From: Bacteroidota bacterium
GTDB taxonomy: Bacteria; Bacteroidota; Bacteroidia; Flavobacteriales; Weeksellaceae
Direction of reading: 5' to 3'
Assembly (NCBI GenBank): GCA_023422635.1
Contig: JAFAGO010000042.1
Coordinates: forward strand, 1-64,000
Length of the DNA stretch: 64,000 nt
The position numbers and the translations under genes are program-made. Positions 17,318-26,504 of the stretch are shown here, piece after piece. A model generated the notes under the pieces. It was not told where the DNA came from. It saw nothing but the letters and a program-made list of their open reading frames with translations, and made no database searches. Each line of letters begins with the position of its first letter. The first letter of the stretch is position 1.

Positions 17318-19761
17318 ATTACACCACAAAACAATTAGCGGAAATTACCCATTCTGAACTTCTGGGCGATGGAAATATAGAGGTAAAAAATATTGCTTTT
17401 GATAGCAGGAATATCTACGCTTCTCAAAATGTAGCTTTTTTGGCAGTAACCACATCCAAAAATTCAGGGGAAAAGTACATCCAAAATGTAATTGAAAAAG
17501 GTGTTAAAGTAATCATTGCGCAACACAAAATCGATGTTCCACAAGATGTAACATGGATCATCACCAATAATGCAATCGACTTTATACAACTGCTGGCAAA
17601 ACATCATTTGCAAAAGTTTCCTAACTTAAATACGATTGGAATCACTGGTAGCAACGGAAAAACGATTGTTAAAGAATGGATTTATCAAACACTTTCCAAT
17701 GATTTTCAGGTGGTAAAAAGTCCAAAAAGTTTTAATTCTCAGTTAGGTTTGCCCATGTCTCTTCTTCAAATCAAAGATCGACATGAGATTGGAATTTTTG
17801 AAGTCGGCATTTCCAAACCCAATGAAATACAAAAGTTAGAAGACGTTTTTGCTCCAAAAATTGGAATTCTAACTCATATTGGTTCCGCACATTCTGCAAA
17901 TTTCAAAAATGAAATAGAATTAATTCACGAAAAAATTTCGTTGTTTAAAGATTCAAATACCATCATTTATAATGGCGACAACGATCTCACAGCAACCGCT
18001 ATCCACGAGCGCTATCCTAATAAACAATTAATCTCTTTTGGATTAAATTCCAACAATAATGTAACCATAATTTCGGATTGGAAGGACAAAGCTAAAGACA
18101 TTACCGTTCGTTATTTTGATGAAGAAATAACATTTCCCGTTGCTCAGCGCGATGAAGCAACCCTCGCCAATGCTCTTTCTGTAATTGCTGTTTTAAAGCT
18201 TTTCAATTTCAGTAACGAAAAAATTATTGAAAAAATTAATGCATTGAAAGCTGTTGAAATGCGCTTGGAAAGTTTAGAAGGTATTCGGAACAATCTGATC
18301 ATTAACGATTCCTATAATTTGGATCTTGATTCGCTAGTTATTGCCTATCAATTCGTAAATGAATATAAAAAGGAAAGCAAGGCGTTAATTATTACCGATT
18401 TTCTGGATGGAAAAAATATCGATGAAACCTATCATCAGGTTGTTTTACTTACGAATGAACAAAATTTTGATAAGGTTTTTCTCGTCGGTCATCAAATCAC
18501 CAACTATGAAAGCTTGTTTCATGCGGAAACTTATGCGTTTGAGAATACACAGCAACTTATCGAAAGCCAACAACTCAATGCTGTACACGATTCATTAATT
18601 CTACTGAAAGGTGCAAGAAAATTTGAAATTGAAAAAGTAAAATATTTCTTAGAACTTCAGAAACATGAAACGGTTTTAGAAATCAATCTAAATGCTATTC
18701 TGAACAATATCAATATTCATAAAGCGCTTCTTAAACCAGAAACCAAAATGATGGCGATGGTTAAAGCATTTTCATATGGTTTAGGCGGATACGAAATTGC
18801 AGAATTTCTGCAACATCATCATATCGATTATTTAACTGTTGCGTATGCAGATGAAGGTGTTGATTTACGGAAAAATGGAATCACCACTCCCATCATGGTT
18901 ATGAATCCTGAGCAATACAGTTATGATATTATTGCGGAATATAAATTAGAACCAGAAATCTATAGTTTTAGAACGTTAGAACTTTTTGTTGATGTTTTGA
19001 AAGCTAAAGGTTACAATGGTAAATATCCGATCCATATAAAATTGGAAACCGGAATGCATCGTCTTGGTTTTAAAGATGACGAATTGGATCAACTTGTTGA
19101 AAAAATAAAACAATATCCGGTAAAAGTACAGAGCATTTTCAGCCATTTAGCGACTGCAGATATTCCTGAAGAAAAAGAATTCGCTTTACAACAAATTAAA
19201 ACGTACGAAAAAAATTCTCTCTATTTAATCGAAAACTTAGGTTATCAACCGATTCGTCATATTTTGAATTCTTCAGGAATAACCAATTACACCGATTACC
19301 AATACGATATGGTACGCATTGGCATAGGAATGATTGGGATTGCCTCCCACCCTGAAATACAGAAACAACTGCAAAGTGCGGTGAGTTTTAAAACGGTAAT
19401 TTCTCAGATTTCAGAAGTAAAAGCTGGCGAAAGTGTGGGATATAGCAGAAAATTTCGTCCAACAGAAAGTACCAAAATCGCCACCATTCCCGTTGGTTAT
19501 GCAGATGGCATCCCTCGATTAATTGGTAATCAAGTGGGCAATGTGGGGATTTATCATCAATTGGTTCCCATCGTGGGCAATGTTTGTATGGATATGATGA
19601 TGATTAACATTGGAAATCTTCCTGCAAAGGAAGGTGATGAAGTAGTAATTTTCAATAGTAATCCTTCGCTACAAGAATTTGCCAAATATTGTAATACCAT
19701 TCCTTACGAAGTATTAACTTCGATTTCTAGACGAGTAAAACGAGTTTATATTAAAAACTGA
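17314..19761 (+). CDS. murF-alr: Bifunctional MurF ligase / alanine racemase
   Basis: This 815-residue fusion joins two consecutive functions in peptidoglycan precursor synthesis. Residues 1 to about 450 are UDP-MurNAc-tripeptide:D-Ala-D-Ala ligase, with P-loop GITGSNGKTIVKEW and central KSFNSQLGLPMSLL. Residues from about 453 onward are PLP-dependent alanine racemase, with the PLP lysine in MAMVKAFSYGLGG (about 482) and the catalytic-Tyr region VGYSRKF followed by IPVGYADGIPR. The racemase would supply D-Ala for the substrate used by the ligase half. This fusion is known in Bacteroidota. It overlaps tdk upstream and by one base the patatin gene downstream. Confidence 0.92.
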   Translation: MNYTTKQLAEITHSELLGDGNIEVKNIAFDSRNIYASQNVAFLAVTTSKNSGEKYIQNVIEKGVKVIIAQHKIDVPQDVTWIITNNAIDFIQLLAKHHLQKFPNLNTIGITGSNGKTIVKEWIYQTLSNDFQVVKSPKSFNSQLGLPMSLLQIKDRHEIGIFEVGISKPNEIQKLEDVFAPKIGILTHIGSAHSANFKNEIELIHEKISLFKDSNTIIYNGDNDLTATAIHERYPNKQLISFGLNSNNNVTIISDWKDKAKDITVRYFDEEITFPVAQRDEATLANALSVIAVLKLFNFSNEKIIEKINALKAVEMRLESLEGIRNNLIINDSYNLDLDSLVIAYQFVNEYKKESKALIITDFLDGKNIDETYHQVVLLTNEQNFDKVFLVGHQITNYESLFHAETYAFENTQQLIESQQLNAVHDSLILLKGARKFEIEKVKYFLELQKHETVLEINLNAILNNINIHKALLKPETKMMAMVKAFSYGLGGYEIAEFLQHHHIDYLTVAYADEGVDLRKNGITTPIMVMNPEQYSYDIIAEYKLEPEIYSFRTLELFVDVLKAKGYNGKYPIHIKLETGMHRLGFKDDELDQLVEKIKQYPVKVQSIFSHLATADIPEEKEFALQQIKTYEKNSLYLIENLGYQPIRHILNSSGITNYTDYQYDMVRIGIGMIGIASHPEIQKQLQSAVSFKTVISQISEVKAGESVGYSRKFRPTESTKIATIPVGYADGIPRLIGNQVGNVGIYHQLVPIVGNVCMDMMMINIGNLPAKEGDEVVIFNSNPSLQEFAKYCNTIPYEVLTSISRRVKRVYIKN

Positions 19762-21923
19762 TGAAAAAAATTCTTTCTTTATTGTGCTGTATTCTGATTT
19801 TTTCTGTGAACGCACAGATTAAAGAAGGATTAACGATTCCTAAAAATGCAAAAATAGGATTATCACTTTCTGGTGGTGGTGCGAAGGGCTTTGCACATGT
19901 AGGCGTTTTAAAAGTTTTAGACTCCTTAGGAGTGAAGGTCGATTATATATCAGGAACCAGTATGGGCGCTATTGTCGGCGGTTTGTATGCTTCTGGATAT
20001 ACAGGCAAGGATATTGAAAAAATCATTCTTGAAACCGATTTCTATAGTGTAATCGCCAACGAAAAAAACAGACAAGAATCTTCATTCTTTGCTAAAGCAA
20101 CCGATAAATATTTGCTTTCCATCCCTGTTAAAGAAGGTAAAATAAATGTGCTTCCAAAAGCGATTTCTAAAGGTCAAAAAAACATTTACCTCTTAAAAGA
20201 ATTGTTTAATAATGTTTCTACCGTTAGCGATTTCTCAAAGCTACCCATTCCCTTTATATGTGTTGCAACCAATTTGGAAAGTGGTAAAATGGAAATTTTT
20301 GAGAAAGGAGATTTGGTTTCTTCCATAATGGCAAGTTCCGCATTTCCTTCCTTAATGGATCCCGTAAAAATTGGCGATAGTTTATATATCGATGGAGCAA
20401 TGACGGTTAATTATCCATCAAAACCTTTAAAAGATAAAGGAATGGATATCGTAATTGGAGTGGATTTAAGTCAGGGCTTAGCCAACAGATCCCAACTCAA
20501 TTCCCTTGTTGACATCTTAAATCAGGTGATCGATTTTGGAATTCAAAAAGAAACGAAGAATCAATATCAATATACCGATATTAATATTCATCCCGATTTA
20601 AAAGGGCTTTCTTCCACAAGTTACAGCGATAAAAATACCATTTTAGATGCAGGTTTTTCCGAAGCACAAAAATATACAAACATCCTTTCAACCTTGCCAC
20701 AACGTAAAGATAAAAACCTTCGTGCACCAATAAATCCCATATTTTCCAACGTGTATAAAATCGATAGTTTAGAAGTGGTTAATAACAAAATCTTTAATCG
20801 ATCTTACGTTCAAGGAAAGTTGGGTTTACAAATTCCTTCGATGCAAACCTATGGCAACATCAACCAAATGATTGATAAATTGTACGCCACCAATAACTAC
20901 AATTTAATTAATTACGATATCGAAAAACACAACGAAAAAAATATTTTAAAAATTACGACAGAAGAAGATAATACACGTGTTTTTCTAAAATTTGGTTTAC
21001 ACTACGACGAAGTTTTCAAAACGGGTTTATTGCTCAACTTCACAATGAAACGCCTACTCTTCCGCAATGCGATTCTTTCATTAGATGGCGTTTTGGGCGA
21101 TTCACCAAGATATTATTTCAATTATTTTGTGGATAATGGATATATACCCGGATTTGGCTTATATGCATCAGGTATGAATCTCGAACTGAAAAACGGAGAT
21201 TCTAATACCTATGAAGAACGACACTGGTACCACAACGAAGCTTTTATACAATCCATTTGGAGGGATCGTTACGCAATTGGGGGTGGAATTAGTCACGACT
21301 ATTTTGATCGAAAATTTGGGGCTGAAAATTACCATAGTGCACACAACTACATCAACCCTTATGTCTTTATAAAAAGTGATACCCGCGATGATCAGGAATT
21401 CGCGACAAGAGGTTTTTTTATGAACGCTGAAGGAAAGATAATCGACCTTTTTAATTCTGAAATCGAAAAAAAATCAATTCAAGCAAAAGCTAAAATTTCA
21501 TTTTACATTCCCATTTCAAAAAGATTCACTTACAACCTAGCGTTATTTGGAGGTTTTACTTTAGGCAACACCCATACAGATGATTACTATAAATTTGGAT
21601 TAGGCGGCCTCTTTGAACAAAACTTGGGAAATTACGCCAGTTTCGAAGGTTACGAATTGGGACAAATTATGTCGGATAACATTGTTTCTGCTTCCAATAA
21701 ATTTCAATTCAGAATTGATAAAAACTTTTTTCTAATAGGATCACTTAATTTTGCAAACTATTTTGAAAATATAAATGTGGAAAATACATTTAGAATTAAA
21801 GAATCCTCTGCAGGATTAACTGCGGGATATAAATCACCTTTCGGACAAATAAAGATGAACTATAGCGCAGGATTAAAAAGAGGTAAAGGAATATTAACTG
21901 TCGTACTCGGCCACTGGTTTTAA
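19761..21923 (+). CDS. Patatin-like phospholipase with C-terminal beta-barrel
   Basis: The 720-residue protein has a signal peptide (ending near VNAQ) and a patatin domain with oxyanion loop SGGGAKGFAHVG (about 37-48). The nucleophile elbow is GTSMG (about 63-67) and the catalytic Asp lies in YIDGAM (about 210). A POTRA-like linker follows (about 330-410), then aromatic beta strands consistent with an outer-membrane barrel ending LTVVLGHWF. This is the PlpD/type Vd-like architecture, where the barrel anchors or exports the lipase. It begins on the last base of the murF-alr stop codon, so the genes are tightly coupled. Confidence 0.87.
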   Translation: MKKILSLLCCILIFSVNAQIKEGLTIPKNAKIGLSLSGGGAKGFAHVGVLKVLDSLGVKVDYISGTSMGAIVGGLYASGYTGKDIEKIILETDFYSVIANEKNRQESSFFAKATDKYLLSIPVKEGKINVLPKAISKGQKNIYLLKELFNNVSTVSDFSKLPIPFICVATNLESGKMEIFEKGDLVSSIMASSAFPSLMDPVKIGDSLYIDGAMTVNYPSKPLKDKGMDIVIGVDLSQGLANRSQLNSLVDILNQVIDFGIQKETKNQYQYTDINIHPDLKGLSSTSYSDKNTILDAGFSEAQKYTNILSTLPQRKDKNLRAPINPIFSNVYKIDSLEVVNNKIFNRSYVQGKLGLQIPSMQTYGNINQMIDKLYATNNYNLINYDIEKHNEKNILKITTEEDNTRVFLKFGLHYDEVFKTGLLLNFTMKRLLFRNAILSLDGVLGDSPRYYFNYFVDNGYIPGFGLYASGMNLELKNGDSNTYEERHWYHNEAFIQSIWRDRYAIGGGISHDYFDRKFGAENYHSAHNYINPYVFIKSDTRDDQEFATRGFFMNAEGKIIDLFNSEIEKKSIQAKAKISFYIPISKRFTYNLALFGGFTLGNTHTDDYYKFGLGGLFEQNLGNYASFEGYELGQIMSDNIVSASNKFQFRIDKNFFLIGSLNFANYFENINVENTFRIKESSAGLTAGYKSPFGQIKMNYSAGLKRGKGILTVVLGHWF

Positions 21924-21927
21924 AATT

Positions 21928-22335
21928 ATGATACAATACTTTTTTGAAAATATAGAGAAAATAAACATTCCGGAAAATACAGAAACTTGGTTAGAGAATT
22001 TGATAAAAAATGAAGAAAAAAAACCAGGCGACATTAACTATATTTTTTGTGATGATGCCTATCTTCTTAAAGTAAATCAAGATTTTTTACAACACGATTA
22101 TTATACCGACATCATCACGTTCGACTATGTAAAGGGTAAAACAATAAGCGGTGATATTTTCGTATCTTTGCCGCGCATTTCTGAAAACGCTACCCTGCTA
22201 TCCAAAAATTTCGAAGATGAACTTTGTAGAGTTTTGGCTCATGGAGTTCTTCATCTGTGCGGTTATAAAGATAAATCGGATTCGGAACAGAAAATAATGC
22301 GAAACAAAGAAGATTACTATCTTAATTTACGCTGA
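21928..22335 (+). CDS. ybeY: Endoribonuclease YbeY (rRNA maturation factor)
   Basis: YbeY is a metal-dependent endoribonuclease acting in 16S rRNA 3'-end maturation and ribosome quality control. The 135-residue protein carries DIITFDY and GDIFVSLPRI, then the metal site HGVLHLCGYKD. The third histidine of the classical H-x3-H-x5-H is replaced by Asp here, which I believe is common in Bacteroidota homologs. It begins 4 bp after the patatin gene stop, extending the tdk-murF-patatin run. Confidence 0.9.
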   Translation: MIQYFFENIEKINIPENTETWLENLIKNEEKKPGDINYIFCDDAYLLKVNQDFLQHDYYTDIITFDYVKGKTISGDIFVSLPRISENATLLSKNFEDELCRVLAHGVLHLCGYKDKSDSEQKIMRNKEDYYLNLR

Positions 22336-22366
22336 TTTTTGAGTAATAATCGAGGTTTAATGGAAG

Positions 22367-22382
22367 AGTTTCACGTGAAACA
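22367..22382. promoter_or_regulatory. parS site (ParB binding), upstream of mnmG
   Basis: AGTTTCACGTGAAACA matches the bacterial parS consensus TGTTTCACGTGAAACA at 15 of 16 positions; the 14-bp core is a perfect palindrome. It lies between ybeY and mnmG. ParB spreads from such sites near replication origins to organise segregation. Confidence 0.8.
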
Positions 22383-22423
22383 TTATCCATAAATCAGCAC
22401 CAATTTCTAATTTCAATTTTAAG

Positions 22424-24286
22424 ATGATTAGTGAAATATATGACGTAATTGTAGTTGGCGGAGGACACGCCGGCTGCGAGGCCGCTGCTGCTGCAGCCAA
22501 TATGGGATCCAAAACACTTTTGGTAACCATGAATATGCAAACCATTGGACAAATGAGTTGCAACCCCGCAATGGGTGGTATTGCAAAAGGACAAATAGTT
22601 CGAGAAATTGACGCAATGGGTGGATATTCTGGAATTGTTGCCGACAAATCTGCAATACAGTTCAAAATGCTCAACTTATCAAAAGGCCCCGCAATGTGGT
22701 CGCCTAGGACGCAGAATGATAGAATGCTTTTTGCAGAAGAATGGAGATTAGCATTAGAGAACACTCCCAATCTGGATTTTTTCCAAGATATGGTTAAAAG
22801 CCTGCTTATTGAAAATAATACAGTTGCTGGAGTAATAACTTCTTTAGGAATTCAAATTAAAGGAAAATCTGTTGTACTTACCAATGGTACTTTCTTGAAT
22901 GGTCTTATTCACGTGGGAGATAAACAACTTGGCGGTGGTAGAATGGGCGAACCTAAAGCGTTTGGCATCACAGAACAATTGGTTTCATTAGGATTCGACG
23001 CAGGTAGAATGAAAACTGGAACTCCACCTCGCGTTGATGGTAGAAGCTTGGATTACTCTAAAATGGAAGAACAGAAAGGTGACGAAAATCCACAAAAATT
23101 CAGTTATCTCGATACACCAAAACTCACTCAACAAAGAAGCTGTCACATCACCTATACCAATGAAACTGTTCATGAAATTCTTCGTGAAGGTTTCGATCGT
23201 AGCCCGATGTTTAATGGAACAATCAAAAGTATTGGACCAAGATATTGCCCAAGTATTGAAGATAAAATTAACCGATTTGCAGAAAGAAATCGCCATCAAC
23301 TTTTTGTTGAACCTGAAGGATGGAAAACCATTGAAATTTATGTAAACGGCTTTAGCTCATCGCTGCCAGAAGACATTCAAATCAAGGCGATGAAGCACAT
23401 TCCTGGATTTGAAAATGTGAAAGTTTTCAGACCAGGTTACGCCATTGAATACGATTACTTCCCTCCTACCCAACTCAAGCATACACTAGAAACTAAACTT
23501 ATTAATAATCTGTTTTTCGCAGGTCAAATTAACGGTACAACAGGTTATGAGGAAGCTGCTGGACAAGGCCTTATCGCAGGAATTAATGCGCACAATAAGG
23601 TTCACGACAAAGAGGAATTTATACTCAGCAGAGATGAAGCCTATATCGGCGTTTTAGTAGACGATTTAATTACAAAAGGAACTGAGGAACCCTACAGAAT
23701 GTTTACCTCACGAGCAGAATATCGATTACTTCTTCGTCAAGATAACGCTGATATACGACTAACTGAAAAAGCATATCAATTAGGTTTAGCAAAAGAAAAT
23801 AGACTGCGTAAGGTTGAAGAAAAAATCCAGAAAAGCGATGAATTGGAAACCTTTCTTAAAGAACTTTCAATTAAACCAAACACCATTAATCCGATACTTG
23901 AAAAAAACAATAGCAATCCCGTAGACCAGGCTTATCGTGCTTCACAATTCTTAACAAGACCAAACATTGATCTTACAAAATTATCCGAAATAGAGGTAAT
24001 AAAAGAGAAAATTAGTGGCTATACAGATGAAGTGCAAGAACAAGCAGAAATCAACATTAAATACAAAGGTTACATCGAGAAAGAAAAAGAAAATGTCGCT
24101 AAATTAAACAGGATGGAGAATATTAAAATTCCTAGTAATTTTGATTTTAATGCCATTACGTCCTTATCTACAGAAGCGAAGCAAAAGATGAAAAAGGTTC
24201 AACCAAGTACCATTGCGCAAGCATCAAGAATAAGCGGTGTTTCACCGGCTGATATTAATGTTTTATTGATTCATTTAGGAAGATAA
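22424..24286 (+). CDS. mnmG: tRNA uridine-5-carboxymethylaminomethyl synthesis enzyme MnmG (GidA)
   Basis: MnmG with MnmE adds the carboxymethylaminomethyl group to wobble U34 of certain tRNAs, using FAD, NADH and methylene-THF. The 620-residue protein has the FAD-binding VVGGGHAGCEAAAAAANMG (about 11-29), the MnmG signature CNPAMGGIAKGQIVREIDAMG, PPRVDGRSLDY with the downstream Cys-containing RSCHITYTN, and GQINGTTGYEEAAGQG. Full-length for the family. It is flanked by two parS sites, which fits the frequent closeness of gidA to replication origins. Confidence 0.95.
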   Translation: MISEIYDVIVVGGGHAGCEAAAAAANMGSKTLLVTMNMQTIGQMSCNPAMGGIAKGQIVREIDAMGGYSGIVADKSAIQFKMLNLSKGPAMWSPRTQNDRMLFAEEWRLALENTPNLDFFQDMVKSLLIENNTVAGVITSLGIQIKGKSVVLTNGTFLNGLIHVGDKQLGGGRMGEPKAFGITEQLVSLGFDAGRMKTGTPPRVDGRSLDYSKMEEQKGDENPQKFSYLDTPKLTQQRSCHITYTNETVHEILREGFDRSPMFNGTIKSIGPRYCPSIEDKINRFAERNRHQLFVEPEGWKTIEIYVNGFSSSLPEDIQIKAMKHIPGFENVKVFRPGYAIEYDYFPPTQLKHTLETKLINNLFFAGQINGTTGYEEAAGQGLIAGINAHNKVHDKEEFILSRDEAYIGVLVDDLITKGTEEPYRMFTSRAEYRLLLRQDNADIRLTEKAYQLGLAKENRLRKVEEKIQKSDELETFLKELSIKPNTINPILEKNNSNPVDQAYRASQFLTRPNIDLTKLSEIEVIKEKISGYTDEVQEQAEINIKYKGYIEKEKENVAKLNRMENIKIPSNFDFNAITSLSTEAKQKMKKVQPSTIAQASRISGVSPADINVLLIHLGR

Positions 24287-24293
24287 AAAATAC

Positions 24294-24329
24294 AAATCGG
24301 TTATGTTTCACGTGAAACATAACCGATTT
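24294..24329. promoter_or_regulatory. 36-bp perfect palindrome containing a consensus parS
   Basis: The core TGTTTCACGTGAAACA (24304-24319) is a 16/16 match to parS. The symmetry continues outward: the left arm AAATCGGTTATGTTTCAC (24294-24311) is exactly complementary to the right arm (24312-24329). A short T-run (24327-24330) follows, and the element lies 8 bp after the mnmG stop, so the RNA form could also act as a terminator-like hairpin. Confidence 0.88.
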
Positions 24330-24387
24330 TCTTCGCGTAAAATTTGCTAAAAAAAAGAATTAAAAGCCACTGTTCAATTCGCGTAAA

Positions 24388-25206
24388 ATGAAAATAAAAG
24401 ATCATTTTCTTTCTGGAGAAGAATTCAATATCGAGGAAACCAACATAGCAGGAATATGGAAAACCACTCCCCTACCCTCCAACTTGGCTCCGTATTACGA
24501 AAGTGAAAACTATATCTCTCACCACCAAGATTCGGGAAGTTTAAAAGAGAAAATCTATAAATTCTTACAAAAATTTAATCTCAATTATAAATACAATACC
24601 CTTTCTAAAAAATTATTTCGAGGTGCAAAAGTCTTGGATTATGGTTGTGGTGCAGGAGAATTTGTAAAGTTTATTGAAGAGGATTTTACAACATTCGGTT
24701 ACGAACCCAACACCGATGCACAGAAATCTGCAGCATTAAAAACAAACAAAACCACATTTATTACTTCAATTTCAGAAATTGAAAACGACAGTTTAGATGC
24801 AATCACGTTGTGGCATGTTTTGGAACATATTGATAATCAAGAGTATATACTTGATTTATTTTATAAAAAACTCAAAACCAATAGTTTACTTATAATTGCT
24901 GTTCCTAATCCAACGTCTTTCGATGCTCAACATTACAAAGAATTTTGGGCAGCGTACGATGTGCCACGTCATATTTACCACTTCTCTAGAAATGGAATGC
25001 AACGATTGATGAACAATGAAAAATGGAAAATTGAAAAAATCAAGCCTCTCCTACTCGACTCCTTCTACATATCCATGCTGAGCGAAAAATACAAGAAGTC
25101 GCCAATATTTTGGCTTAAAGGTTTCGTTTATGGAGCGATTTCGAATTTTAAAGCATCAAAAACAGGAGAATTTTCAAGTTTGATATATATTATCAGAAAA
25201 AAATAG
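24388..25206 (+). CDS. Class I SAM-dependent methyltransferase
   Basis: The 272-residue protein has the SAM-binding motif VLDYGCGAGEFVKFI (about residues 85-99), an acidic strand end at GYEPN, and a post-motif LWHVLEHIDNQE typical of the Methyltransf_23/UbiG-like group. An N-terminal ~60 residues precede the Rossmann domain. The substrate is not evident. The C-terminal IYIIRKK is typical of Bacteroidota members that act on small molecules or envelope glycolipids, but this is only inference. It stands between mnmG and convergent pgk. Confidence 0.82.
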   Translation: MKIKDHFLSGEEFNIEETNIAGIWKTTPLPSNLAPYYESENYISHHQDSGSLKEKIYKFLQKFNLNYKYNTLSKKLFRGAKVLDYGCGAGEFVKFIEEDFTTFGYEPNTDAQKSAALKTNKTTFITSISEIENDSLDAITLWHVLEHIDNQEYILDLFYKKLKTNSLLIIAVPNPTSFDAQHYKEFWAAYDVPRHIYHFSRNGMQRLMNNEKWKIEKIKPLLLDSFYISMLSEKYKKSPIFWLKGFVYGAISNFKASKTGEFSSLIYIIRKK

Positions 25207-25256
25207 AAAATCGAATTTTAAAGTATTTCTGCAATCAAAATTTTTAAGAATTAAGC

Positions 25257-25290
25257 AAAAAAATAGACCAACTGATTTTTCAGTTGGTCT
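25257..25290 (-). terminator. Terminator downstream of pgk
   Basis: An 11-bp perfect stem, AGACCAACTGA (25265-25275) with its complement (25280-25290), is closed by a four-T loop. On the minus strand it is followed by a run of seven T (25263-25257, apart from the A opposite 25264), so it best serves pgk. It may also stop the convergent methyltransferase transcript. Confidence 0.82.
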
Positions 25291-25313
25291 TATAATAGAT
25301 AAAAACTATAATT

Positions 25314-26504
25314 CTATTTATTGATTGCGGCTACTCCCGGAAGTTCTAAACCTTCTAAACTTTCAAGCATTGCACCTCCTCCGGTAGAAACATAAGAAAC
25401 TTTATCCGTATAACCATTTTGTTTTACAAAGGCAACACTATCTCCCCCACCAACTAACGAAAACGCTCCTAATTCAGTTGCTTCTGCAATACTATCACCT
25501 AAAGCTTTAGTTCCTCCAGCAAAATTTTCGAATTCAAAAACGCCAACTGGCCCGTTCCACAAAATCGTTTTCGAACCTAAAATAACATCGTTAAAAATCT
25601 CTCTTGATTTTGGTCCAGCATCTAATCCTTGCCAACCTTCCGGAATTTGATCGATTTCTACGATTTCTGTTTTTGCATCATTATTAAAATCATCAGCAGC
25701 GACAACATCTACTGGTAAATATACTTTCACGTTTTGTTGTTCTGCCTTCGCAAGAATATCCAACGCAAGCTGCATTTTATCTTCCTCAACAATTGAATCG
25801 CCAATTTGTCCACCTTTTGCCTTTACAAAAGTAAAAGACATCCCTCCACCAATAATCAAATTATCAACTTTTGGTAAAATATTTTCAATAATGGTAATTT
25901 TAGTAGATACTTTCGATCCTCCTAAAATTGCGGTAATTGGTTTTTCACCAGAATGTAAAACTTTATCAATCGCTTGTAATTCTTTAGCCATTAATAAACC
26001 GAAAAATTTAGTTGAAGGAAAATATTCAGCAATAACTGCTGTTGAAGCATGTGCTCTGTGGGCTGTACCAAAAGCATCATTCACATAAGCATCTCCCAAC
26101 TTGGATAATTGTTCTGCAAATTCTTTATTCCCTTTCTCCTCTTCTTCATGGAAACGAAGGTTTTCTAACAATAGTATTTCGCCTGATTGTAATGCTGCAG
26201 CGGCGCTTTCTGCCTTCTCTCCAACGCAGTCTTCAGCAAATTTAACTGTCGTACCCAAAACCTTCTCAATTGTGGGAATAATATGCTTTAGAGAATATTT
26301 ATCGCTCACCTGCCCTTTTGGTCTGCCAAGATGCGTCATGATGATCACACTTCCACCGTCTGACAAAATTTTATCAATAGTCGGTTTAGCAGCTACAATT
26401 CTTGTATCATCAGTTACATTAAGGTTTTCGTCTTGTGGAACGTTAAAATCCACACGTACCAAAGCTTTCTTATCTTTAAAATTAAAATCGTTGATGGTTT
26501 TCAT
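25314..26504 (-). CDS. pgk: Phosphoglycerate kinase
   Basis: Pgk transfers phosphate from 1,3-bisphosphoglycerate to ADP in glycolysis. The 396-residue protein shows the N-terminal substrate site KALVRVDFNVPQ, TRIVAAKPTI and MTHLGRPKG, then LLENLRFHEEEE, the nucleotide-binding GGSKVSTKI, and the C-terminal VGGGDSVAFV with STGGGAMLE. The length is standard. It is transcribed away from the AT-rich 26505-27128 gap, divergent from rpiB. Confidence 0.95.
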   Translation of the reverse strand: MKTINDFNFKDKKALVRVDFNVPQDENLNVTDDTRIVAAKPTIDKILSDGGSVIIMTHLGRPKGQVSDKYSLKHIIPTIEKVLGTTVKFAEDCVGEKAESAAAALQSGEILLLENLRFHEEEEKGNKEFAEQLSKLGDAYVNDAFGTAHRAHASTAVIAEYFPSTKFFGLLMAKELQAIDKVLHSGEKPITAILGGSKVSTKITIIENILPKVDNLIIGGGMSFTFVKAKGGQIGDSIVEEDKMQLALDILAKAEQQNVKVYLPVDVVAADDFNNDAKTEIVEIDQIPEGWQGLDAGPKSREIFNDVILGSKTILWNGPVGVFEFENFAGGTKALGDSIAEATELGAFSLVGGGDSVAFVKQNGYTDKVSYVSTGGGAMLESLEGLELPGVAAINK

